From an uncultured Collinsella sp. (lineage in GTDB: Bacteria; Actinomycetota; Coriobacteriia; Coriobacteriales; Coriobacteriaceae), in contig CABQWP010000024.1 of the NCBI GenBank assembly GCA_902467875.1, forward strand, positions 1 to 26,991: a DNA stretch of 26,991 bases, written 5' to 3'. Made by a program: the position numbers and the translations under genes. Shown here one piece after another: positions 1 to 9,352 of the stretch. Below the pieces are notes generated by a model. The model made no database searches, was not told where the DNA came from, and saw only the letters and a program-made list of their open reading frames with translations. Numbering within the stretch: position 1 is the first letter of the stretch; every line of letters starts with the position of its first letter.

Positions 1-1
1 C

Positions 2-370
2 GACATCGACTCGCTCTGCGACTCCCTCGGAATCTCCCCATATCTCGACAAGCCGACCCGTAAACTCTCGACAGGAATGAAGCAGCAGGTAAAGCTTGCC
101 ATGGCGATAGCGACCGATTGCCCGTACCTCATCCTCGATGAACCGCTGAACGGCCTCGATCCGGGAAAACGGAAAACCTCCTGCGACGCGATGCGCAGCG
201 AGGTGGCGCGGGGACGCAGCGTGCTCATTTCAAGCCATCTGCTCGACGACCTGGCAGACCTTACCAACTCGTTCTACTTCATCGAGGCCGGCACGCTCGT
301 GGAAAAGATCAAGTCGTCCTCGCAGACGCTCAAGCAGGAATACCTCGATACATACGAGGGAGGTGAATGA
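2..370 (+). CDS. ABC transporter ATP-binding protein, C-terminal part (5' end outside window)
   Basis: This is the C-terminal half of an ABC ATPase; the reading frame is open from base 2, so the start and the Walker A motif lie before the window. Visible motifs, in order, are an ABC signature (KLSTGMKQQ), Walker B with D-loop (YLILDEPLNGLDP) and an H-loop (VLISSHLLDDL). The protein ends soon after the H-loop, as in small export or self-protection ATPases of the BcrA/antimicrobial-peptide type. That substrate class is only an inference from style, because no permease gene is visible here. The stop codon lies just before the ATG of the next gene, and that gene's ribosome-binding site is inside this gene, so the two are probably co-transcribed. 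Confidence 0.9.
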   Translation, partial: DIDSLCDSLGISPYLDKPTRKLSTGMKQQVKLAMAIATDCPYLILDEPLNGLDPGKRKTSCDAMRSEVARGRSVLISSHLLDDLADLTNSFYFIEAGTLVEKIKSSSQTLKQEYLDTYEGGE

Positions 371-371
371 C

Positions 372-716
372 ATGAAACTATTTGAACAGCTGAAGTCCAA
401 TGCGTCGCGCATGGCTGTCTACGCCATCCTCGTGGCAACGGCTTTATGCGGAATCGCGGCACCCGTCTATGCGCTCAACGGGGAGAAAGGCGATGTCGAA
501 CCCGCGTACATGGCTTCGACGGTTAAGGACCGGTACAAAGCCTTCTCTGGAGACGCGTTTTACGTAGCAGAGTACGACACGACCTACCGTGAGCTTCGCT
601 ACAACAAGAGATACGAATATCTAGGCGCAGAGGCAATCAGCTATACGTCGGGTTGGTACCGCTCCAACTATGGACACATAACCCAGTTCAAGTGTAACTA
701 CCGTGTGTACAACTAA
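372..716 (+). CDS. Small Tyr-rich secreted protein of unknown function
   Basis: This is a 114-residue protein that I do not recognise. The ATG at 372 is preferred over an in-frame GTG at 363 because GGAGG at 359-363 is well spaced from it. Residues 1-13 are basic (K2, K8, R13), residues 14-30 are hydrophobic, and PVYA at 31-34 fits signal peptidase I cleavage after Ala34. The predicted mature part is about 80 residues, with 13 tyrosines and a single cysteine near the C-terminus. It follows an ABC ATPase gene with almost no gap and is followed by a strong terminator, so it is the last gene of that operon. Small secreted peptides beside ABC genes are sometimes bacteriocins of the lactococcin 972 type, but I see no convincing family motif. 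A truncated membrane protein is the alternative. Confidence 0.72.
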   Translation: MKLFEQLKSNASRMAVYAILVATALCGIAAPVYALNGEKGDVEPAYMASTVKDRYKAFSGDAFYVAEYDTTYRELRYNKRYEYLGAEAISYTSGWYRSNYGHITQFKCNYRVYN

Positions 717-731
717 AGCAACCGGCCGGGA

Positions 732-766
732 CGAGGGGTGACGCAAAAGCGTCGCCCCTCGTTTTT
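732..766 (+). terminator. Rho-independent terminator after the ABC/secreted-protein operon
   Basis: A 13-bp stem (732-744 with 749-761, one G-U pair) closes a four-A loop and is followed by five T residues. Confidence 0.92.
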
Positions 767-775
767 AACCATGTC

Positions 776-794
776 AACTGAACCTAGTTCAGTT
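776..794. repeat. Short perfect dyad, possible operator
   Basis: AACTGAAC-CTA-GTTCAGTT gives 8-bp perfect arms around a 3-bp spacer. It has the size and symmetry of a repressor site (TetR-like proteins bind dyads of this kind), but no promoter or gene lies immediately next to it. The assignment is open. Confidence 0.4.
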
Positions 795-859
795 TGGTTG
801 ATTTCCGATCTCAGCCGAACACATTGAGCGGAAAGGCCGTTCCCGCAGTCAGTCGAACG

Positions 860-897
860 TCCCCGGGGCCCTTCTCAGGCCCCGGGGACGGCATTTT
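860..897. repeat. 12-bp GC-rich inverted repeat, weak terminator-like hairpin
   Basis: Arms 860-871 and 879-890 are perfectly complementary around a 7-nt loop and are followed by CATTTT. The stem is very strong but the T-tract is short. It could be a second terminator for the upstream operon or an insulator before the rpmE promoter. The rest of 767-970 shows no gene. Confidence 0.5.
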
Positions 898-970
898 CCC
901 AGTTGAAGGAACGGTGGAGATGTGTTTCGATGGGTCAGATTCGTGTTGTTCCGAAAAGACCGTGAACCTT

Positions 971-999
971 TTGTGGGACACGCGGCGCCGTGGTACCAT
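971..999 (+). promoter_or_regulatory. Promoter of rpmE
   Basis: TTGTGG at 971-976 and TACCAT at 994-999 are separated by 17 bp. This is a plausible housekeeping sigma promoter, placing transcription start near 1006 and leaving a leader of about 78 nt before rpmE. Confidence 0.5.
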
Positions 1000-1013
1000 A
1001 GCCGAGTTTGTTG

Positions 1014-1061
1014 TCTTGGTCGGAAACCAAGACGCCTTATGCGCTGATCGGTAACCAGCGC
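1014..1061 (+). promoter_or_regulatory. Structured rpmE leader, two tandem hairpins (candidate L31 autoregulatory leader)
   Basis: Hairpin 1 pairs 1014-1020 with 1026-1032 around a CGGAA loop. Hairpin 2 pairs 1041-1046 with 1056-1061 around ATCGGTAAC. Both carry a similar TCGGAAACC / TCGGTAACC segment. Ribosomal-protein leaders in front of rpmE, including a Coriobacteria-specific L31 class, are known from comparative RNA work as I recall. Assigning this leader to that class is inference and needs a covariance-model match. Confidence 0.5.
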
Positions 1062-1083
1062 CTGACTAATAAGGAGTCCTACC

Positions 1084-1509
1084 ATGAAGCAGGGTATCCA
1101 TCCCCAGTATGTCGAGTGCACGGTGACGTGCTCCTGCGGCAACACCTTCAAGACGCACGCTACCGTGTCCGAGATGAAGGTCGAGCTTTGCAACGAGTGC
1201 CACCCGTTCTACACCGGCCAGCAGAAGTTCGTCGACACCGGTGGACGCGTCCAGCGCTTCGCCGACAAGTTCGGTGGCGCCGCTGCCGCCCAGCTCAAGA
1301 AGGCTGAGGAGGCCAAGGCTGCCAAGGCCGCCAAGGCTGCTGAGGCCGAGGCCGCTCGCAAGGCCGCCGCTGAGGCTAAGGCTGCCGAGAAGGCCAAGCG
1401 TGCTGCTAAGTTTGCCGAGGAGGCTGCCAAGCAGGCCGCCGAGGCTCCCGCAGAGGCTCCCGTCGAGGAGGCCGCTGCCGAGGCCGAGACCACCGAGGCT
1501 GCTGAGTAA
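1084..1509 (+). CDS. rpmE: 50S ribosomal protein L31, with long Ala/Lys/Glu-rich C-terminal extension
   Basis: L31 is a protein of the large ribosomal subunit located at the intersubunit bridge. The N-terminal 70 or so residues are canonical: MKQGIHPQY start, then Cys16, Cys18, Cys36 and Cys39 in the zinc-ribbon arrangement (CxC and CxxC), so this is the zinc-binding (C+) form. L31 is usually about 70 residues long; this one has 141. Residues from about 72 on are almost only Ala, Glu and Lys and look like a charged single helix, ending in an acidic Glu/Ala segment. The start follows AAGGAG at 1071-1076. The gene stands alone, with its own promoter, a structured leader and a strong terminator. 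The tail's role is unknown. Confidence 0.95.
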   Translation: MKQGIHPQYVECTVTCSCGNTFKTHATVSEMKVELCNECHPFYTGQQKFVDTGGRVQRFADKFGGAAAAQLKKAEEAKAAKAAKAAEAEAARKAAAEAKAAEKAKRAAKFAEEAAKQAAEAPAEAPVEEAAAEAETTEAAE

Positions 1510-1544
1510 ATAGCTCGCCGCGGAATCACTCGCATTCATGGCAT

Positions 1545-1588
1545 AAGGGCCGCGCATCCGTTTGGGTGCGCGGCCCTTTTCTTTTTAT
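1545..1588 (+). terminator. Rho-independent terminator of rpmE
   Basis: A GC-rich stem (AGGGCCGCGCA paired with TGCGCGGCCCT) is followed by TTTTCTTTTT. Confidence 0.92.
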
Positions 1589-1589
1589 T

Positions 1590-1652
1590 GGTGCAGGCTA
1601 ACCCGTTCCCATTGCACCAGATTGGTGCGAAGGGGACGGGTTGGTTTGCACC
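1590..1652. repeat. Intergenic palindromic element A
   Basis: Outer arms GGTGCA (1590-1595) and TGCACC (1647-1652) enclose a second pair, AACCCGTTCCC (1600-1610) and GGGGACGGGTT (1632-1642). These enclose an inner TTGCACC/GGTGCGAA hairpin. The element would form a stacked hairpin of about 63 nt with no T-tract, so it is not a simple terminator. It lies in the 346-bp gap between rpmE and secA. Confidence 0.7.
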
Positions 1653-1685
1653 AAATGGCAGAGTGACGGCGTTTTCCCAGATAAA

Positions 1686-1720
1686 ACCTGCCAAAATAAA
1701 CCAGTCCCTTTTTGGCAGGT
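1686..1720. repeat. Intergenic palindromic element B (same family as 13871-13908)
   Basis: Perfect 11-bp arms, ACCTGCCAAAA (1686-1696) and TTTTGGCAGGT (1710-1720), surround the loop TAAACCAGTCCCT. A near-identical unit, including the loop, sits before the recombinase gene at 13871-13908. Confidence 0.8.
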
Positions 1721-1745
1721 CGGTCGGGTCGTAGTTATTACGTGG

Positions 1746-1794
1746 CGGTCGAGGTCGACCGTATAGGCCGCGCCTTGTTTGGCTAAAGTACAAT
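1746..1794 (+). promoter_or_regulatory. Probable secA promoter region with an upstream dyad
   Basis: TACAAT at 1789-1794 is a good -10 candidate, but no canonical -35 is visible. A perfect 7-bp dyad, CGGTCGA-GG-TCGACCG (1746-1761), sits just upstream of the expected -35 position and could be an operator. Confidence in the -10 is moderate and in the operator low. Confidence 0.35.
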
Positions 1795-1855
1795 CATCTG
1801 TGTTTAACTCGCCCGCAGCTGCACGGCGTGGGCGATGGCCAAAAAGGAAAACCAC

Positions 1856-4662
<2,807 letters not shown>

Positions 4663-4663
<1 letters not shown>

Positions 4664-5811
4664 TGGCTGAGGCTTTAGAGGTAACGCCCGCCGAGCTGGA
4701 CGCGTTTGCGGACCGGCTCGGTGAGGTCGGGTCGTATCTCCACCTGGACGAGAAGCGTACCCGCGTGTTCGAGCTCGAGGCCAAAAGTGTTGCCCCTGGC
4801 TTTTGGGATGACGCCGACGCCGCCCGTGCCACCATGGAGGAGATCGCGCGCACCAAGGAAGATATCGCTGCCGTGGACACCGCGCGCGGCGAGCTTTCCG
4901 ATGCCCGCGCCGCGCTGGAGCTTGCCGAGGAGATGGGGGATGACCCCGACGCCGCCGCCCTTCGCGAGGAGGCTGCAGCCACGGCTGAGCGCCTGGCCCG
5001 TGCCATCGATGAGCTTGAGCTTTCGAGCTGGTTTACCGGTGAGTTCGATCACGGCGATGCCATTGTGACCATCAAGCCCGGACAGGGTGGTCTGGAGGCC
5101 CAGGACTGGACCTTCATGCTCTTTAAGATGTACATGAAGTACTGCCAGCGTCGCGGCTGGAAGGTCACCATCAACGACTGTCCCGCGGCCGAGGTCATCG
5201 GCATTGACCGTGCGACCTTTACCGTCGAGGGCAAGGACGCATTTGGCATGCTGCGCGCCGAGGCCGGCGTCCACCGCTTGGTTCGCATTAGCCCCACCGA
5301 CGACAAGAAGCGCCGCCAGACCACGTTTGCCGGCGTCGAGGTCATCCCCGTGCTACCCGATGATATCGACATCGAGATCAGTCCTGATGACATCCGCGTG
5401 GACGTGTACCACGCGAGCGGCCCGGGCGGTCAGGGCGTCAACACCACCGACTCCGCCGTGCGCGTGACGCATTTCCCCAGCGGCATTGTGGTCACCTGCC
5501 AAAACGAGCGCAGCCAGATCCAGAACAAGGCCGCGTGCATGCAGATCCTCAAGGCTCGCCTGTACGAGATTGAGCTCGAGAAGCGCGCCGAGGCGCTCGA
5601 TGAGATCCGCGGACCCAAGACCACGATTGGTTTTGGCAACCAGATTCGCAGCTACGTGCTCTACCCGTACCAGATGGTCAAGGACCTACGCACGGGCGTG
5701 GAGACCAGCAACGTCGAGGCAGTTCTTGACGATGGCGACCTGGACCCGTTTGTTATTGGCTACCATCGCTGGGCCACCGGCAACGCCGATGCAGAAGGCT
5801 CGGAGGTCTAA
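4663..5811 (+). CDS. prfB: Peptide chain release factor 2 (RF2)
   Basis: RF2 recognises UGA and UAA stop codons in the ribosomal A site and triggers peptidyl-tRNA hydrolysis. The 382-residue protein has the class-I release-factor order: N-terminal helical domain, PCRF domain, then the GGQ domain with SGPGGQGVN (GGQ at residues 255-257). The QDWTFMLFKMYMKYC segment and overall alignment fit RF2, not RF1. The codon-recognition tripeptide, normally Ser-Pro-Phe, reads Ser-Pro-Thr at residues 210-212 (bases 5290-5298). RF1 has a PAT-type motif, so this is a variant of the RF2 signature. The gene is one continuous frame without the programmed +1 frameshift found in many prfB genes. It overlaps secA by one base. 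Confidence 0.96.
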
Positions 5812-5871
5812 AACATCGGGCGGCTTCAAGCCGATGCCAAGCCCAACGGTTGGACGGGTTTGTATCCAGAA

Positions 5872-5897
5872 TAAACCCTGCGCAGGGGTGGTTTTTG
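5872..5897 (+). terminator. Probable terminator of secA-prfB
   Basis: TAAACC-CTGC/GCAG-GGGTGGTTTTT forms a short GC stem with flanking A/T pairing and ends in five T residues. It lies 60 bp after the prfB stop codon. Confidence 0.6.
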
Positions 5898-5936
5898 TCC
5901 GGCGAATCGGTAGAATCGAATACAAGAAGAAGTTCA

Positions 5937-5964
5937 AAGCGCATCCGATGGGGTGCGCTTTTTT
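5937..5964 (+). terminator. Terminator-like hairpin abutting the yitT ribosome-binding site
   Basis: AAGCGCATCC pairs with GGGGTGCGCTT around a short loop and is followed by TTTTTT. It ends immediately before the GAGGGAGG ribosome-binding site of the next gene. No room for a promoter remains between hairpin and gene, so a transcript reaching the gene must read through it. It may be an attenuator. Confidence 0.65.
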
Positions 5965-5976
5965 GAGGGAGGCAGC

Positions 5977-6867
5977 ATGGCATATCGTCTGGACATCAAG
6001 CGCATTCTTTCGATGAACTTTTTTCACGACCTGCCCCAGATTATGTTGGGGTGCGCTCTGGCCGCTATTGCGACCGACCTGTTTTTGATTCCCAACGGCC
6101 TTGCTGCCGGTGGCGTTACGGGCCTTGCCACCATTATCCAGGCGGTCGGTGCATCGCGCGGCCTATCGCTTCCCGTCGGTATTCAGACGATCGTGATGAA
6201 CGCCTTGCTGTTGTTGGTCGTTATGCGCGAGGGCGGCATGTTCTACGTGGTGCAGACCGCGACGGGCTTTGTGCTGCTGGGCTTCTTTACCGATCTGTTC
6301 GCCCCGTTTGTAGCACCTCTGGCGGATGCGGACCTGATGCTCCCTGCCATGTGGGGCGGCATTATTACGGGCATCGGTTACGGCATGGTGTTGCGCGCCG
6401 GCGCCAACACCGGCGGCTCGGACACGATTGGCCAAATCATCTCGCGTAACACCTCGCTGCCGGTGGGCTCGACCGTCATGGCGATCGATGTTGCCGTATG
6501 CGCGCTATCGGCTCCGGTCTTTTCAATCGAAAACGCACTGTATGCAGGCCTTTCGATGGTCATTAGCGGCTACGTGATCGATGCCGTGGTCGATGGTGGC
6601 AACAAACGCCGTATGGTACTCATCATCTCGGACAAGTTCCCTGATATCGCTGCCGATATCATGTATGGCCTGGGTCGTGGTTGTACCAAGTTTAAGGCGA
6701 CTGGCATGTATTCGGGTGCCGAGAAGCCAGTGATTATGGTCATCGTGAGCCGTCGAGAGCTCAATACCCTCAAGACGATCGTGCGCGAGCGCGATCCTCA
6801 TGCCATCGTGACGGTTGCCGACGTTACGGAAGCCTTCGGCGAGGGATTCAAGGACATTAGCGCGTAG
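5977..6867 (+). CDS. YitT-family integral membrane protein (DUF161 + DUF2179)
   Basis: This is a 296-residue protein of the YitT family, bacterial membrane proteins of unsettled function often suggested to be transporters. Residues from about 14 to 210 hold some five or six hydrophobic segments, with the family motifs LIPNGLAAGGVTGLA and GANTGGSDTIGQI. The last 80 residues form the soluble DUF2179 domain (RRMVLIISDKFPDIAADI, GCTKFKATGMYSG, DPHAIVTVADVTEAFGEGF). The ATG at 5977 follows a strong GAGGGAGG site. The frame extends upstream to a GTG at 5953, but that lies inside the hairpin and is unlikely to be used. A terminator-like hairpin precedes the gene, suggesting control by read-through. 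Confidence 0.93.
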   Translation: MAYRLDIKRILSMNFFHDLPQIMLGCALAAIATDLFLIPNGLAAGGVTGLATIIQAVGASRGLSLPVGIQTIVMNALLLLVVMREGGMFYVVQTATGFVLLGFFTDLFAPFVAPLADADLMLPAMWGGIITGIGYGMVLRAGANTGGSDTIGQIISRNTSLPVGSTVMAIDVAVCALSAPVFSIENALYAGLSMVISGYVIDAVVDGGNKRRMVLIISDKFPDIAADIMYGLGRGCTKFKATGMYSGAEKPVIMVIVSRRELNTLKTIVRERDPHAIVTVADVTEAFGEGFKDISA

Positions 6868-7074
6868 GGTCGATCGCGTTCCATCCAAAAGACGTTCACA
6901 TTGATAAACCGTTTCATCAGCGGTTCTGCCTGCTAAATTGTTCAAATAATGATAAAAACTCTGGTAAAGCCATCAGTTTCCAGCATAATGAATGACGTAC
7001 GTGCATTGCGGCTGTGTTGGGATTACCTTCGGTGCCGTGCGCATTTTGTCTAATGAGGATGAAAGGAAGGCACA
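6868..7074 (+). other. Intergenic region upstream of the transketolase genes
   Basis: This 207-bp gap is AT-richer than its surroundings and must hold the transketolase promoter. Candidate -10 boxes are CATAAT (6984-6989) and TAAATT near 6934, but no matching -35 is convincing. I see no terminator for yitT and no further gene. Confidence 0.4.
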
Positions 7075-7905
7075 ATGAGCGACGAAGAGCTCAAAAAGGT
7101 TGCCAACGAGGTAAGGAAGGGCATCGTCACCGGCGTGCACGCTGCCAAGTCCGGCCATCCGGGCGGCTCGCTCGGCGCTGCCGACATCATGACCTATCTG
7201 TACTTTGAGGAAATGAACGTCGACCCGGCCGATCCCCGCAAGGCCGATCGCGACCGTTTTGTGCTCTCCAAGGGCCATTGCGCTCCGGGCCTGTACGCCG
7301 TGCTCGCCGAGCGTGGGTTCTTCCCCAAGGAGGATCTCGAGACGCTGCGCCATATCGGCAGCCACCTGCAAGGTCATCCCAACATGAACGACACCCCGGG
7401 CGTCGATATGTCCACCGGCTCGCTCGGCCAGGGCATCTCCGCCGCCGTGGGCATGGCGGTTGCCGCCAAGCACTGGGGCGATACTTACCGCACGTACGCC
7501 CTGCTGGGTGATGGCGAGAGCGAGGAGGGCCAGGTCTGGGAGGCAGCCATGTTTGCCGGCAACCAGCAGCTCGATAACCTCTGCGTGATCGTCGACCACA
7601 ACGGCCTGCAGATCGACGGCCCCGTCGAGGAGGTCAACGACCCCATGCCGCTCGCCGACAAGTTCCGCGCCTTTAAGTTCCACGTGGTGGAGCTTGCCGA
7701 CGGCAACGATTTCGATCAGATCCGCGCCGCCTTTGCCGAGGCCCGCGCCACCAAGGGTCAGCCGACCGCCATCATCGCCGAGACCATGAAGGGCAAGGGC
7801 GTTTCCTTTATGGAGAACCAGGTTGGTTGGCACGGCAAGGCCCCCAACGATGAACAGTTTGAGCAGGCCATGGCAGAGCTCACGGCCGCCGGAGAGGAGC
7901 TCTAG
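7075..7905 (+). CDS. Transketolase, N-terminal (TPP-binding) subunit
   Basis: This is one half of a two-subunit transketolase, which moves two-carbon units between sugar phosphates in the non-oxidative pentose phosphate pathway with thiamine diphosphate as cofactor. The 276 residues correspond to the N-terminal part of single-chain transketolases. GHPGGSLGAADI (residues 28-39), SKGHCAPGLYA and STGSLGQGIS are typical, and the TPP/Mg motif starts at GDGESEEGQ (residues 145-153) and ends near DHN (174-176). The ATG follows GAAAGGAAGG. The partner gene starts one base after the stop codon. Split transketolases are common in Actinobacteria, Firmicutes and archaea. Related dihydroxyacetone synthase-like enzymes cannot be fully excluded. 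Confidence 0.93.
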   Translation: MSDEELKKVANEVRKGIVTGVHAAKSGHPGGSLGAADIMTYLYFEEMNVDPADPRKADRDRFVLSKGHCAPGLYAVLAERGFFPKEDLETLRHIGSHLQGHPNMNDTPGVDMSTGSLGQGISAAVGMAVAAKHWGDTYRTYALLGDGESEEGQVWEAAMFAGNQQLDNLCVIVDHNGLQIDGPVEEVNDPMPLADKFRAFKFHVVELADGNDFDQIRAAFAEARATKGQPTAIIAETMKGKGVSFMENQVGWHGKAPNDEQFEQAMAELTAAGEEL

Positions 7906-7906
7906 G

Positions 7907-8848
7907 ATGGCAGACGTCAAGAAAATCGCCACGCGCGTAAGCTACGGCGAGGCCCTCGTCGAGCTCGCCAACGAGCACGATGACTTTGTGGTCCTCGACG
8001 CCGACCTGGCTGCCGCCACGCAGACCGGCAAGTTCAAGGCAGCCTGCCCCGACCGCTTCTTCGATGTGGGCATTGCCGAGAGCAACCTGATGGGCGTCGC
8101 CGCCGGTATCGCGACCACCGGCCGCGTTGCCTTCGCGAGCACCTTTGCCATGTTCGCTGCCGGTCGCGCCTTTGAGCAGGTCCGCAACTCCATCGGCTAC
8201 CCGCACCTCAACGTTAAGATCGGTGCCACGCATGCCGGTATCTCGGTGGGCGAGGATGGCGCCACGCACCAGTGCTGCGAGGATATTGCCCTCATGCGCG
8301 TCATCCCCGGCATGACTGTGATCGTTCCTGCCGACGACGTCGAGGCCCGCGCCGTAACGCGCGCCGCCTACGAGTGCGACGGTCCGGTGTACATGCGCTT
8401 CGCTCGTTTGGCCTCGCCGGTTATCAACGACCCCGAGACCTACAACTTCGAGTTGGGTAAGGGCATTGTCATGCGCGAGGGCGCCGACGTCACCATCATC
8501 GCCTGCGGCCTGATGGTCGGCGAGGCTCTCGAGGCCGCCGAGCAGCTCGCTGCCGAGGGCATCGACGCCGAGGTCATCAACATGCACACCATCAAGCCCA
8601 TCGATGCCGACCTGATCGTCAAGAGCGCCACCAAGACCGGCCACGTCGTGACCGTCGAGGAGCATTCTGTAATCGGTGGCCTGGGCAGCGCCGTTGCCGA
8701 CGTCCTGTGCGAGCAGTGCCCGACGCCCCTCAAGAAGATCGGCGTCAACGACACCTTTGGCGAGTCCGGCCCGGGTGCCGAGCTCTTGCACAAGTATGGC
8801 CTGGACGCCGCCAACATCGTGGCGACCACCAAGGAGTTCTTGGCATAA
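7907..8848 (+). CDS. Transketolase, C-terminal (pyrimidine-binding) subunit
   Basis: This second subunit of the split transketolase has 313 residues. It carries the transketolase pyrimidine domain (VVLDADLAAATQTGKF, DRFFDVGIAESNLMGVAAG, with the Glu that activates thiamine diphosphate in GIAESN). A C-terminal domain follows (VTIIACGLMVGEALEAAEQL, EEHSVIGGLGSAVADVL). The frame is open further upstream inside the previous gene, but the ATG at 7907, one base after the stop of the N-terminal subunit and preceded by GGAGAGGAG, is clearly the start. Both halves are needed to build the active site at the subunit interface. A strong terminator follows. Confidence 0.94.
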   Translation: MADVKKIATRVSYGEALVELANEHDDFVVLDADLAAATQTGKFKAACPDRFFDVGIAESNLMGVAAGIATTGRVAFASTFAMFAAGRAFEQVRNSIGYPHLNVKIGATHAGISVGEDGATHQCCEDIALMRVIPGMTVIVPADDVEARAVTRAAYECDGPVYMRFARLASPVINDPETYNFELGKGIVMREGADVTIIACGLMVGEALEAAEQLAAEGIDAEVINMHTIKPIDADLIVKSATKTGHVVTVEEHSVIGGLGSAVADVLCEQCPTPLKKIGVNDTFGESGPGAELLHKYGLDAANIVATTKEFLA

Positions 8849-8896
8849 GGCAAGGCGGATCTCAAGGACTGCTTCGCCAGAACTATGGAAACCCGG

Positions 8897-8929
8897 CAGG
8901 GGCGCTCTCTTGGAGAGCGCCCCTGTTTC
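8897..8929 (+). terminator. Rho-independent terminator of the transketolase operon
   Basis: A perfect 13-bp stem (8897-8909 with 8913-8925) with a TTG loop is followed by TTT. Confidence 0.85.
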
Positions 8930-8996
8930 AGTTGCGGTGAAATAGGGACTGATTAGACCTTTTAACTGGTAAAACAGTCCCTATTTCACCGCAACT
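8930..8996. repeat. Intergenic palindromic element C, perfect 22-bp arms
   Basis: Arms 8930-8951 and 8975-8996 are perfectly complementary over 22 bp, with a 23-nt AT-rich loop. The right arm contains CAGTCCCTATTTCACCGC and is identical to the right arm of element E at 22899-22920. There is no T-tract, so it is not a terminator. Confidence 0.88.
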
Positions 8997-9037
8997 CATG
9001 AAGACGCCCCTCAAGCACGGTCCCATCAGGAAAAAGG

Positions 9038-9085
9038 GCATATATCGACAAAGCGCAATTCAGACCCTTCCAGCTTTGTATATGC
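9038..9085. repeat. Bulged inverted repeat
   Basis: GCATATA (9038-9044) pairs with TATATGC (9079-9085), and CAAAGC (9049-9054) pairs with GCTTTG (9073-9078). A 4-nt bulge lies on the left arm. Confidence 0.6.
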
Positions 9086-9125
9086 AGCACCTCAAGATAA
9101 ACGCAGCGACCCCTTAGTTATCGCA

Positions 9126-9248
9126 GGCCGGACACAGGGTTACTCTCCAAATCTTTCCGCAGGACGGAGGAGCCCCCGCCGCACGTAGTGCGCAGCGGGG
9201 GCTCCGACATGTCCGAGGACGATTTGGAGAGTAACCCTGTGCACGGCC
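9126..9248. repeat. Large 123-bp nested palindrome (candidate structured RNA or MITE-like element)
   Basis: Perfect 21-bp arms (9133-9153 with 9221-9241) are extended outward by GGCCG/CGGCC (9126-9130 with 9244-9248) across a 2-nt mismatch. Inside, GGAGCCCCCGC (9169-9179) pairs with 9195-9205, and the tip is GCAC-GTA-GTGC (9181-9191). The whole would fold as one long hairpin. No T-tract or obvious target-site duplication is seen. A frame on the - strand runs through it, but this looks incidental. Confidence 0.75.
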
Positions 9249-9352
9249 GACGGGATCCCTAAGCACGCCATGCTTCTTATGTGCAGCAAAGCTAATGCTG
9301 CTAAAATACAAAGCGCTCATGTAGTTTAAACGCACGACGATAAGGAGCACCA
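9249..9352 (+). other. Region upstream of ftsE
   Basis: A TAAAAT -10 candidate (9302-9307) lies next to a small dyad, GCAGCA/TGCTGC (9283-9301). No clear -35 is visible. The ftsE promoter is probably here. Confidence 0.35.

Noticed and set aside
1066..1557. Open frames antisense to and out of frame with rpmE
   Set aside because: They arise from the repetitive Ala/Glu/Lys codons of the L31 tail.
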